Of a stretch of DNA of 6,635 nucleotides, positions 1 to 6,301 are shown piece after piece. The stretch covers positions 1-6,635 of the forward strand of contig CALPKD020000074.1 of the NCBI GenBank assembly GCA_943324055.2, read 5' to 3'. The translations under genes were made by a program, and so were the position numbers. This DNA comes from Chitinophaga pinensis. GTDB taxonomy: Bacteria; Bacteroidota; Bacteroidia; Chitinophagales; Chitinophagaceae. The notes beneath the pieces were generated by a model, which saw only the letters and a program-made list of their open reading frames with translations, did not search any database and was not told the DNA's origin. The number at the start of each line of letters is the position of its first letter. Position 1 is the stretch's first letter.

Positions 1-897
1 AAATAAATTAGGCTGCTCCCAATAGTTGACGAGTAATTCAACTAGCTCGTTTTGCGTTCCGCTTGTATCTTGGTACTCGTCCACAAGTATATATAGGAAA
101 CGTTCCTGATACTGGGCTAGTAAATTTTTATTTTCCTTGAACGCGCGAATCACCCAATTAATCATGTCATCAAAATCATATCTATTATGATCTTTCATCA
201 ATTGTTGGTAGGTTTCAAATTGCTTCACGGCTGCTTTTAGCTTTTCCATCTTTTCAATCTCGGCATCTACCAACGCTTGCTTTAATGATCCTGCTTCAAA
301 CTGTTTTGTTTTACGTTTGTACAAGAATTCATCTCTAAATGGAATTTCTGAGATATACTGGTCGATTCTTTCCACTAAATAAGGGACACCCCATCCTTCC
401 TTTTTCATCGCACTAAACAATTTGGATAAATTGCTTATTTCATAATAAACATCCCCTCTATATCTTTTAAGTGGGTTATGCTTATCAAAACCATCGATTA
501 GTTTTTTAAATAATTCGATCTTTTCTAATTCAGAAATAGGGTCCAGGCTGGTTTTATCAAATAAAGAAAGGTTGTCTTGTATGATGTCATTGCAGAATGA
601 ATGAAAAGTTGAAATGTTCACTTTGTAAGCACTTGTTCCAATAAATTGCACCAAACGTTTGCGCATGGCAATCGCTCCGGCGTCTGTGTACGTTAAGCAT
701 AAAATATTTTCAGGGGGGGTATCAGTCTCTAGCATGATCTTACCAATACGGGCACTCAAAATTTGGGTCTTACCTGTGCCGGGACCCGCAATGACCATAA
801 CAGGCCCTTCGATGGTGTCAACTGCGGTCTTTTGCTGTGGGTTTAATCCGTCATAAACCGCTTCAAATGCCTTTAGCTGCTCTTCTTTCGTTCTCAT
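1..897 (-). CDS. UvrD/PcrA-like superfamily I DNA helicase, N-terminal 299 residues (3' end beyond window)
   Basis: The minus-strand frame is open from an ATG at 897 to the window edge and encodes the ATPase lobe of a superfamily I (UvrD/PcrA/Rep-type) helicase, an ATP-driven 3'-5' DNA translocase used in repair and recombination. Visible motifs in order are the Q-motif LNPQQKTAV (residues 18-26), Walker A AGPGTGKTQ (37-45), motif Ia around LTYTDAGA (68-75; the usual form is TFTNKAA), motif Ib ISTFHSFC (96-103), YDFDDMI (240-246) and the Walker B/motif II VDEYQDT (272-278). Motif III and the second RecA lobe would follow outside the window. Bacteroidota often carry such helicases at about 1,000 residues or more, sometimes with a C-terminal nuclease domain; that cannot be judged here. 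The start fits because the Q-motif lies at the usual distance from the N-terminus. No Shine-Dalgarno sequence precedes it. It is divergent from the SRPBCC gene. The helicase class is certain; the exact subfamily is not. Confidence 0.93.
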   Translation of the reverse strand, partial: MRTKEEQLKAFEAVYDGLNPQQKTAVDTIEGPVMVIAGPGTGKTQILSARIGKIMLETDTPPENILCLTYTDAGAIAMRKRLVQFIGTSAYKVNISTFHSFCNDIIQDNLSLFDKTSLDPISELEKIELFKKLIDGFDKHNPLKRYRGDVYYEISNLSKLFSAMKKEGWGVPYLVERIDQYISEIPFRDEFLYKRKTKQFEAGSLKQALVDAEIEKMEKLKAAVKQFETYQQLMKDHNRYDFDDMINWVIRAFKENKNLLAQYQERFLYILVDEYQDTSGTQNELVELLVNYWEQPNLF

Positions 898-926
898 AAG
901 ATAAAATTAATGGCTTTCTACCTAAT

Positions 927-961
927 TAATACAACAAAACGTTGCTTCCTTTGTTGTATTA
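927..961. repeat. Perfect 12-bp inverted repeat in the divergent gap (operator or 5'-leader hairpin candidate)
   Basis: TAATACAACAAA at 927-938 is the exact reverse complement of TTTGTTGTATTA at 950-961, with an 11-base spacer between them. The right arm ends two bases before the ATG of the SRPBCC gene at 964, and the left arm begins 30 bases from the helicase start codon. There is no T-tract directly after it, so it does not look like a terminator. It could be a dimeric regulator site controlling one or both divergent genes, or a hairpin in the SRPBCC mRNA that covers the ribosome landing site. The repeat is seen directly; both functions are inference. Confidence 0.6.
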
Positions 962-963
962 GT

Positions 964-1437
964 ATGTCAAAAGTTTATTCAATACACACTGTTCAAGATA
1001 TTCCTATTTCCCTAGCAGAAGCTTGGGACTTTTTTAGTAGCCCAGCGAACTTGGCTAAAATTACCCCAAGTCACATGGGGTTTAATATCATTAGTAAGCA
1101 TCACGGGGATAAAATGTACGCTGGACAAATTATTGAATATACGGTTTCGCCACTCTTAGGGATTCCTTTATATTGGATGACCGAGATAACCCATGTACAG
1201 GAAGGGGCCTATTTTGTGGACGAGCAACGCTTTGGGCCTTATTCCATGTGGCACCATCAGCATCATTTTAAGGCAATCGATGGCGGAGTTAGAATGGAAG
1301 ATATTGTACATTATAAAATTCCTTTTGGCTTTTTAGGGGACATTGCACAACACATTTTGGTCAAAAACCAACTAAAAGGGATTTTTGCTTTTCGCTTTAA
1401 TATGGTCACCGAAAAGTGGGGTACTTACAAGCCTTAG
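964..1437 (+). CDS. SRPBCC (START/Bet v1-like) family protein, 157 aa
   Basis: This small cytosolic protein belongs to the SRPBCC superfamily, a helix-grip fold with a deep hydrophobic pocket used for ligand binding or polyketide cyclase-like chemistry. The opening segment, a beta strand then SLAEAWDFFSSPANLAKITP (17-36), is the typical start of the fold. GPYSMWHHQHHF (91-102) and DIVHYKIPFG (113-122) are the conserved central strands seen in uncharacterised bacterial members. No signal peptide or membrane segment is visible. The ligand cannot be deduced. An in-frame ATG at 910 would add 18 residues (MAFYLINTTKRCFLCCIS), but these do not resemble the family and would be encoded across the inverted repeat, so 964 is preferred. 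It lies divergent from the helicase and is followed by a terminator-like hairpin, so it is probably a single-gene transcript. Confidence 0.85.
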   Translation: MSKVYSIHTVQDIPISLAEAWDFFSSPANLAKITPSHMGFNIISKHHGDKMYAGQIIEYTVSPLLGIPLYWMTEITHVQEGAYFVDEQRFGPYSMWHHQHHFKAIDGGVRMEDIVHYKIPFGFLGDIAQHILVKNQLKGIFAFRFNMVTEKWGTYKP

Positions 1438-1470
1438 TTTTTAGCTCAATAATTTTTCAAAAATAGTTCG

Positions 1471-1500
1471 TCAAGAAGTCCGTTTCTTGATTTTATTTTT
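1471..1500 (+). terminator. Probable rho-independent terminator after the SRPBCC gene
   Basis: TCAAGAA (1471-1477) and TTCTTGA (1484-1490) form a perfect 7-bp stem around a 6-base loop. The T-rich run TTTTATTTTT (1491-1500) follows at once. It begins 34 bases after the SRPBCC stop codon and lies 30 bases before the kup start. The stem has only two G-C pairs, so it is weak by enterobacterial standards, though the shape and position fit termination between the two genes in an AT-rich genome. Confidence 0.55.
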
Positions 1501-1502
1501 AT

Positions 1503-1510
1503 AAACTTTG
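1503..1510 (+). promoter_or_regulatory. Weak candidate -7 element upstream of kup
   Basis: AAACTTTG matches the Bacteroidota -7 consensus TAnnTTTG at all but the first fixed base and lies 19 bases before the kup ATG. No TTG element is found at the expected 17-23 base spacing; the nearest, at 1487-1489, is only 13 bases away and lies inside the terminator stem. The call rests on the -7 match and the need for a kup promoter after the terminator. The leader left by such a promoter would be too short to hold a riboswitch. Confidence 0.22.
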
Positions 1511-1529
1511 TCGTCAATTCAAACGCTTC

Positions 1530-3503
1530 ATGGCATACACATCAGGTCAACAGCATGCACACAAACTTTCTGTTGCAGGTTTAATCGTTACGCTAGGTAT
1601 TATTTACGGTGATATTGGGACTTCTCCTTTATATGTATTTAGTACCATCATTAACCATAAAGTGATAACGGAGCAGTTAATTTACGGAGCCATCTCCTGT
1701 GTGTTTTGGACTTTGACTTTACAAACTACTTTTAAATATGTTTTTTTAACGCTCCGCGCTGATAATAGAGGAGAAGGTGGTATTTTTTCCTTGTTTGCAT
1801 TGATTCGCCGTTACGTTAAATGGATTTATATTCCTGCAATTATAGGCGCAGCAATGTTATTAGCAGATGGAATGATTACTCCTCCTGTTTCCGTTTCCTC
1901 TGCAATCGAAGGTTTAGCAGGTATTAAAGGACTTGAAAAAATTATTGTACCTGGTAATAACTTAACGGTTGGTATTGTTTTGACCATCATCTCTTTGCTT
2001 TTTTTCTTTCAACGTTTTGGTACAAAAATTATTGGTTTTGCATTTGGCCCAATCATGCTGGTTTGGTTCTCTATGATCTTGATTTTAGGGTCTATCCAAG
2101 TGTTTGGAAATATTACGATTCTTAAAGCATTGAACCCTTATTACGGGTTTGATTTATTAATAAACTATCCCAAGGGCTTTTGGTTGTTAGGTGCGGTATT
2201 CCTTTGTACCACTGGGGCAGAGGCATTGTATAGTGATTTAGGACACTGTGGTCGAAAAAATATTCAAGTCAGTTGGATGTTTGTGAAATTTGCATTGGTG
2301 ATGAGTTATATGGGGCAGGGTGCTTGGTTGTTAAATCATGTAGGAACTATCTCACATGGCATTAACCCTTTCTTTGAAATTATGCCTCATTGGTTTTTGC
2401 TAGTTGGAATTGGTATCGCAACCATTGCTACTATTATAGCAAGTCAGGCTTTAATTAGTGGCTCTTTTACATTAATCAACGAAGCCATTAGTTTGAATTT
2501 TTGGCCGCGCGTTACCGTTAAATTTCCTACAGATCAAAAAGGTCAGATTTACATTCCTAGCTTAAATTTAATTTTATGGGTGGGTTGTGTCACTATGTTA
2601 TTGTATTTTAGAAAAAGTGAACATATGCTTGCTGCCTATGGGTTCTCCATTATCATAACAATGATTATGACTACCATCCTAATTAATTTTTACATGTTAA
2701 ATGTGAAAAGATGGAGTCAGTTATTAGTAGCAATTATTATTATTGTTTTTTCTGTTGTAGAGATTTCTTTTTTCATTGCCAATGTGGTGAAAATCAAAGA
2801 AGCACTAGTTACTTTCCTATTCTCGTTTAGTATGATTTTTGTAATGATGATTTGGCATAGAGCTCGAAAAATTGCCAATCGTTATCTGGATTTTGTTAAA
2901 ATAAAGGACTACTTAAATCCACTCGTTGAATTGAGTGCAGATAAGGATATTCCTAAATATGCAACCCATTTGGTGTACTTGACAAAAGCGAATAATCATC
3001 GTGAAATTGAACACCGCATTATAGATTCCATCTTGAATCGAAAACCAAAGCGAGCAGATATTTATTGGTTTATTCATATCGATAGAACCGATTCCCCTTA
3101 TGGCATGGAGTATTCTATCAGAGAGTTAGTAGATGACAAAGTGATGCGCATTGATTTTAAAATGGGCTTTAGAATACAACCACGTGTAAATATTTGTTTT
3201 AAAAAGGTGATGCAGGAGTTGAATGAATCTCACGAATTGGGTATCTATAGTAAATACGAATCTTTAAAAAGTAAAGATTTCCACGCTGACATTACTTATG
3301 TCATTATTGAAAGTTTCTTCTCCATTGAAAACGAGCTGTCGTTTAGAGAGGACTTTATTATGGATGTATACTTTAATATTAAGCACTTAGCACAAAGCGA
3401 TCAAAAAGCTTTCGGCTTAGATAATGATATGACCATCGTGGAACATGTTCCATTAGTCATTAAGGCCAATCAAAACCTTCCATTAAAAAGGATATTTGAT
3501 TAA
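1530..3503 (+). CDS. kup: Kup-type low-affinity K+ uptake permease, 657 aa
   Basis: Kup (TrkD/HAK/KT family) is an inner-membrane transporter thought to import K+ with H+. The family signature is clear: GLIVTLGIIYGDIGTSPLYV (17-36), RADNRGEGGIFSLFALIRR (76-94), LLADGMITPPVSVSSAIEGL (110-129) and the TTGAEALYSDLGHCGR segment (227-242). D28, E127 and E231 appear to match the acidic residues reported as essential in E. coli Kup (D23, E116, E229), as judged by motif position rather than a computed alignment. Hydrophobic segments run from about residue 15 to 440, consistent with about 12 membrane spans. A hydrophilic cytoplasmic tail of about 215 residues follows (from roughly 443). The length is close to the usual 620-670, so the gene looks complete. 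The ATG at 1530 places the first signature at the usual distance and has no Shine-Dalgarno sequence. The stop codon overlaps that of the convergent hydrolase gene. Confidence 0.97.
   Translation: MAYTSGQQHAHKLSVAGLIVTLGIIYGDIGTSPLYVFSTIINHKVITEQLIYGAISCVFWTLTLQTTFKYVFLTLRADNRGEGGIFSLFALIRRYVKWIYIPAIIGAAMLLADGMITPPVSVSSAIEGLAGIKGLEKIIVPGNNLTVGIVLTIISLLFFFQRFGTKIIGFAFGPIMLVWFSMILILGSIQVFGNITILKALNPYYGFDLLINYPKGFWLLGAVFLCTTGAEALYSDLGHCGRKNIQVSWMFVKFALVMSYMGQGAWLLNHVGTISHGINPFFEIMPHWFLLVGIGIATIATIIASQALISGSFTLINEAISLNFWPRVTVKFPTDQKGQIYIPSLNLILWVGCVTMLLYFRKSEHMLAAYGFSIIITMIMTTILINFYMLNVKRWSQLLVAIIIIVFSVVEISFFIANVVKIKEALVTFLFSFSMIFVMMIWHRARKIANRYLDFVKIKDYLNPLVELSADKDIPKYATHLVYLTKANNHREIEHRIIDSILNRKPKRADIYWFIHIDRTDSPYGMEYSIRELVDDKVMRIDFKMGFRIQPRVNICFKKVMQELNESHELGIYSKYESLKSKDFHADITYVIIESFFSIENELSFREDFIMDVYFNIKHLAQSDQKAFGLDNDMTIVEHVPLVIKANQNLPLKRIFD
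3472..3491 (-). terminator. Weak candidate terminator for the minus-strand operon, inside the kup 3' end
   Basis: Read on the minus strand, CCTTTT TAAT GGAAGG can fold into a 6-bp stem (two of the pairs are G-U) with a 4-base loop, followed directly by TTTTGATT. It starts 9 bases after the hydrolase stop codon, the right place to end that transcript. Because it lies within the last codons of kup, it would be antisense to kup mRNA. The stem is marginal and the same sequence must also encode kup residues, so chance is possible. Confidence 0.25.
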
Positions 3504-4969
3504 GGCAGGGCTACTAGCTGACTCAATTGATTTTGGTTTCCAATAGTGACTATCCAGTATTGGCTATTTACATTACGTTCAATACCTAGTGCATTCATAT
3601 TTAGCAAACGGGTATCATTTGGTAAGACTACTTCGACAGACCAATTTCCTTTATTCGATTGTTGAAGAATTGCTAATTGTTTTACTTTACTGCTTTCAGC
3701 AATTGTCAATTGGTATGTTTGTGCAGATTTTTTATTCACAACGGGAGCTTGTACTTGATACTGCACGAGCCATGGCATTGTAGGCTGCAAGGCTGGCTTT
3801 TTATAATAGTTTTGTTGTAAACTATCATTCCATCCATTGGCGTTTGTTTTGAAACTTGCACTGCTAAAATAGGCGCTACCTCTGGTGTTGGGTAAACTTC
3901 TAAGTTGTTTAATCTGGTATGGAATTTCTTTAGGGTCCTTCCATGCTGCATTGCTTCCAGCACGATAAATACCATGGCCAATATATAAGTTTTTATTGTA
4001 ACTGTTTTTATCCCACCAGTTCACTAATTCGTCATAGTCTGCCAATGCATGACCATGTTCCCAATATAATTGGGGTGTGATATAATCAATCCAACCTTTC
4101 TCTAGCCATAACAAGATATCAGCATACAGATCTTCGTAATTAGAGGTCCCCGCTTTTGTATTACTTCCCCTAGGATCCTTTGTCTTATTACGCCAAACAC
4201 CAAATGGACTAATTCCAAACTGAACTCCTGGCCTTGTTTGCTTAATGGTAATAGCAAGTTGCTTAATGATCGTATCGCAATTGCTTCTTCTCCAATCGTC
4301 TTTGGTAAGTCCTCTTTTGTTTTTTACATATGCGGCTTCGTCTGGAAATTCTTTGCCTGGAATTTTGTAAGGGTAAAAATAATCATCCATATGAATTGCA
4401 TCAATGTCATATCGCTTCACTAAATCCCTAACCACTCTATTTGTATGTTGCCAAACTTCAGTAAGGCCAGGGTTAAAATATTTTTTATCACCGTAAGTCA
4501 AAAACCACTCAGGATGAATATTAGTTAAATGGGATGGCGCAATACTAGATTTATTGATATCAAATACAGCTCTGTACGGATTGATCCAAGCATGAAACTC
4601 CATGCCTCTTTTATGCGTTGCTTGTATCATGAACGTTAAGGGATCGTAAAAAGGACTAGGAGGTAAACCTTGCTTTCCCATTAAGTATTCACTCCAAGGC
4701 TCAAGTGTTGATGGGTACATTGCATCTCCGGATGGGCGCACTTGCATAATAATAGCGTTCATTCCGTTTTTTTGGTGCATATCCAATAAGGCTTCAAATT
4801 CTTCCTTTTGCGCTTCATTACTGAGGCCTTTTTTACTTGGCCAGTCAATATTTACAACGGTAGCAATCCATACACCTCTAAACTCGAATACATTTTTATC
4901 GTTTAATTTTGGTTGTGCCTTTGTAAAAAGAAAACATCCTACTAATAGAATGCTAAGCAAATATCGCAT
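3500..4969 (-). CDS. GHL10-family glycoside hydrolase with signal peptide (DigH/YddW- and YngK-like), 489 aa
   Basis: This is a secreted or envelope-bound TIM-barrel protein of the GHL10 (glycosyl hydrolase-like 10, formerly DUF187) family. Motifs in order are EFRGVWIATVVNIDWPS (29-45), IIMQVRPSGDAMYPS (73-87), FHAWINPYRA (125-134), NPG (166-168), DAIHMDDYFYPY (190-201), FGISPFGVWR (251-260) and IDYITPQLYWE (294-304). The acidic residues D194, D195 and E304 lie in positions suited to catalysis, but the active site is inferred. A beta-rich C-terminal segment (about 405-489) looks like an accessory domain. The E. coli relative DigH (YddW) cleaves peptide-free peptidoglycan glycans, so a cell-wall role is plausible. 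The N-terminus has a signal peptide with two readings: cleavage after TKA (residues 16-18), or lipidation at C12 (LVGC). It lies 27 bases behind the MarR gene and is probably the operon's last gene. The family call is firm; the substrate is unknown. Confidence 0.9.
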   Translation of the reverse strand: MRYLLSILLVGCFLFTKAQPKLNDKNVFEFRGVWIATVVNIDWPSKKGLSNEAQKEEFEALLDMHQKNGMNAIIMQVRPSGDAMYPSTLEPWSEYLMGKQGLPPSPFYDPLTFMIQATHKRGMEFHAWINPYRAVFDINKSSIAPSHLTNIHPEWFLTYGDKKYFNPGLTEVWQHTNRVVRDLVKRYDIDAIHMDDYFYPYKIPGKEFPDEAAYVKNKRGLTKDDWRRSNCDTIIKQLAITIKQTRPGVQFGISPFGVWRNKTKDPRGSNTKAGTSNYEDLYADILLWLEKGWIDYITPQLYWEHGHALADYDELVNWWDKNSYNKNLYIGHGIYRAGSNAAWKDPKEIPYQIKQLRSLPNTRGSAYFSSASFKTNANGWNDSLQQNYYKKPALQPTMPWLVQYQVQAPVVNKKSAQTYQLTIAESSKVKQLAILQQSNKGNWSVEVVLPNDTRLLNMNALGIERNVNSQYWIVTIGNQNQLSQLVALP

Positions 4970-4996
4970 GTGCGTATGTTTTATAAATTGTATGAA

Positions 4997-5458
4997 TTAT
5001 GAATGCTCATTTGCATCCCTCAGCTTATCAAGTATTTGATTTATGGTAGCAGCTTCCTTCTCGTCAATGCATTTCATGATGGAATCTATTTTCTCGTTCA
5101 AAATATCTAGTTGATTAATTAATGTCATACCCTTTTCGGAGAGGGTAATATCCACCAAACGCTTATCTGATTTACATGCGTTTTTTGCGACCAATTCTTT
5201 GCAGATTAAACGATCTACGATACGACTGGTGTCACTCATCTTATCCAACATGCGTTCTCTAATTTGTAATGTACTTAAGGGCACATCACTGCCTCTTAAT
5301 ATTCTTAAAATATTGTATTGTTGTTGTGTGATATCGTATTCTAACAACATATGACTCACTTTTTCATTAAGCCAGTTTGCAGTATAAATGAGATTGATTC
5401 CCATTTTCTGCAATTCACTTCTAAAGTGTGTTTGTTGTATTTCTTTTTCTATTCCCAT
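4997..5458 (-). CDS. MarR-family winged-helix transcriptional regulator, 153 aa
   Basis: This is a dimeric DNA-binding regulator of the MarR type. The N-terminal helix (about 10-35) gives part of the dimer interface. ITQQQYNILRILRG (43-56) begins the DNA-binding domain, followed by PLSTLQIRERML (60-71), the recognition helix MSDTSRIVDRLICKELV (74-90) and the wing with SDKRLVDITLSEKG (97-110), a variant of the usual DRR...LT..G pattern. A long C-terminal helical region (about 111-150) completes the dimer interface. The length is typical. Cysteines at 86, 95 and 130 do not match the N-terminal sensing cysteine of OhrR-type regulators, so redox sensing is not supported. The gene sits 10 bases after the VanZ-like gene and 27 bases before the GHL10 hydrolase, so these neighbours are possible targets. 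No palindromic operator was found in either short gap. The ligand is unknown. Confidence 0.92.
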   Translation of the reverse strand: MGIEKEIQQTHFRSELQKMGINLIYTANWLNEKVSHMLLEYDITQQQYNILRILRGSDVPLSTLQIRERMLDKMSDTSRIVDRLICKELVAKNACKSDKRLVDITLSEKGMTLINQLDILNEKIDSIMKCIDEKEAATINQILDKLRDANEHS

Positions 5459-5468
5459 TATATATCAA

Positions 5469-5852
5469 CTACTTGAGGTTATCTTTTTTTCTTATGAATG
5501 AATACAAAGGTAGTGCAAGTAATGCTCCAATTGCATCTGCAAGCATATCCGACACTTCAAATCCACGGGAAGGAACAAAATACTTTTGATAGTATTCCAT
5601 ACCTATTCCATATAATATACAAAAAATAAGTACCCATGCTTTTACCCTAATCGTTTTTAGAAAACGAAAATTACTTGCTTCGAAATAGAAAAAAAAGGAG
5701 CAAGCTAAGGAACAGAATAAAAGAATATGCACCACTTTGTCAATGGGTAAATCTCCGAACCATTTGGAGGTATTCGAAAAGCCACTGCTAGGCATACTCA
5801 ACAATATGAATATAACGAGTAGCTCAGCTATTACCCAAAGTAAAATTTTCAT
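5469..5852 (-). CDS. VanZ-like family membrane protein, 127 aa
   Basis: This small integral membrane protein has the VanZ-like fold pattern. Four hydrophobic segments are visible at about 2-20, 38-57, 70-88 and 103-120. The conserved motifs are IDKVVHILLFCSLA (37-50), YGIGMEYYQKYFVPSRGFEVSD (81-102) and the closing DMLADAIGALLALP (102-115). VanZ itself gives low-level teicoplanin resistance in enterococci, but most chromosomal VanZ-like proteins have no assigned function, and nothing here suggests a glycopeptide-resistance cluster (no VanH, VanA or VanX). It starts 16 bases after the gcvH stop codon and its stop lies 10 bases before the MarR start, which suggests cotranscription. A gcvH-VanZ pairing is, from memory, common in Bacteroidota, so the linkage is probably ancestral. 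An 8-base A-run at 5689-5696 falls inside the gene, and the frame is intact. Confidence 0.85.
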   Translation of the reverse strand: MKILLWVIAELLVIFILLSMPSSGFSNTSKWFGDLPIDKVVHILLFCSLACSFFFYFEASNFRFLKTIRVKAWVLIFCILYGIGMEYYQKYFVPSRGFEVSDMLADAIGALLALPLYSFIRKKDNLK

Positions 5853-5862
5853 TTATAAACAG

Positions 5863-5881
5863 GTTGGTTTAGTGAACCAAC
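5863..5881 (-). promoter_or_regulatory. Stem-loop across the gcvH stop codon
   Basis: GTTGGTT and AACCAAC form a perfect 7-bp inverted repeat with a 5-base loop (CACTA on the minus strand). The gcvH stop codon TAA spans the junction of the loop and the distal arm. The stem has three G-C pairs and is not followed by a clean T-tract (CTGTTTATAAATG), so full termination is unlikely. It lies 10 bases upstream of the VanZ-like start codon and could act as a partial terminator, a processing or stability element protecting gcvH mRNA, or a translational barrier for the VanZ-like gene. Confidence 0.45.
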
Positions 5882-6246
5882 TTTGCATAGGCTTCACTTG
5901 ACAATAATTGCTCAAAATCGGCAGGATTGTTAACTGTTACTTTAACCATCCACCCAGCTCCATAAGCATCAGTATTTACCAATTCTGGTTGTGCTGCCAA
6001 TGCAGGATTGATCTCACTAATTGTGCCAGCTACTGGTAAAAATAAATCACTCACCGTTTTGACTGCTTCAACAGTGCCAAAAACAGCTTCGGCTTCTAGG
6101 CTTTTTCCTACAGTATTGATGTCGATATATACAATATCACCTAACTCGCTTTGAGCGAAATCCGTAATGCCGATTGTGGCAACATTTCCTTCTAATTTGA
6201 TCCATTCGTGGTCCTTTGTGTAGCGTAAGTCAGTTGGGAATTGCAT
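5869..6246 (-). CDS. gcvH: Glycine cleavage system H protein, 125 aa
   Basis: GcvH is the lipoylated carrier of the glycine cleavage system. It shuttles the aminomethyl group from the P protein (glycine decarboxylase) to the T protein and is reoxidised by the L protein, yielding CO2, ammonia and methylene-tetrahydrofolate in the cytoplasm. The N-terminus LRYTKDHEWI (7-16) and IGITDFAQSELGDIVYI (25-41) are family signatures. The lipoyl site is K63 within FGTVEAVKTVSDL (56-68), followed by PVAGTISEIN (71-80) and the glycine-rich GAGWMVKV stretch in the C-terminal part. Length matches the usual 125-130 residues, so it is complete. The P, T and L genes and lipoylation enzymes are not in this window; scattered gcv genes are normal in Bacteroidota. 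It heads the probable operon with the VanZ-like, MarR and GHL10 genes, and a promoter candidate lies just upstream. Confidence 0.97.
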   Translation of the reverse strand: MQFPTDLRYTKDHEWIKLEGNVATIGITDFAQSELGDIVYIDINTVGKSLEAEAVFGTVEAVKTVSDLFLPVAGTISEINPALAAQPELVNTDAYGAGWMVKVTVNNPADFEQLLSSEAYAKLVH

Positions 6247-6266
6247 AAGTTCAATTTTTATTATTA

Positions 6267-6297
6267 CAAAGATTCATAAAAAACACTAAATAACCAA
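6267..6297 (-). promoter_or_regulatory. Candidate Bacteroidota-type promoter for gcvH and the genes behind it
   Basis: On the minus strand a TTG (6297-6295) is followed by a 20-base spacer and AATCTTTG (6274-6267), which matches the Bacteroidota -7 consensus TAnnTTTG at every fixed base but the first. Spacing lies within the known 17-23 base range. Transcription would start around 6260, leaving a leader of about 15 bases before the gcvH ATG at 6246. It lies in the 55-base gap after the upstream hypothetical gene, the largest gap in this gene series, which supports an operon start here. Confidence 0.45.
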
Positions 6298-6301
6298 TCC
6301 C

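Noticed and set aside
659..856. 65-codon plus-strand open frame
   Set aside because: It lies wholly antisense to the helicase motifs Walker A to Ia, and its protein shows no domain features.
1..897. Helicase as part of a defence system (for example a UvrD-like helicase paired with a nuclease)
   Set aside because: The visible neighbour is an unrelated divergent SRPBCC gene, and the motif content is that of a repair-type helicase; nothing in the window supports a defence island.
910..963. N-terminal extension of the SRPBCC protein from an ATG at 910
   Set aside because: The added 18 residues (cysteine-rich, MAFYLINTTKRCFLCCIS) do not resemble the start of the fold, lie across the inverted repeat, and leave only 12 bases to the divergent helicase start.
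1438..1529. Possible c-di-AMP (ydaO-type) or other riboswitch upstream of kup
   Set aside because: Only 92 bases separate the genes, a terminator-like hairpin occupies the middle, and none of the conserved ydaO sequence blocks are visible.
3589..3981. Two open frames (3589-3783 plus, 3736-3981 minus) over the C-terminal part of the GHL10 gene
   Set aside because: Both are overlapped by the well-supported hydrolase reading frame and encode low-information peptides.
4238..4423. 61-codon plus-strand open frame
   Set aside because: It is antisense to the catalytic barrel of the GHL10 gene and has no recognisable protein features.
5469..5852. Glycopeptide-resistance cluster around the VanZ-like gene
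   Set aside because: No VanH, VanA, VanX or VanRS homologue is nearby, and chromosomal VanZ-like proteins are widespread with no proven resistance role.
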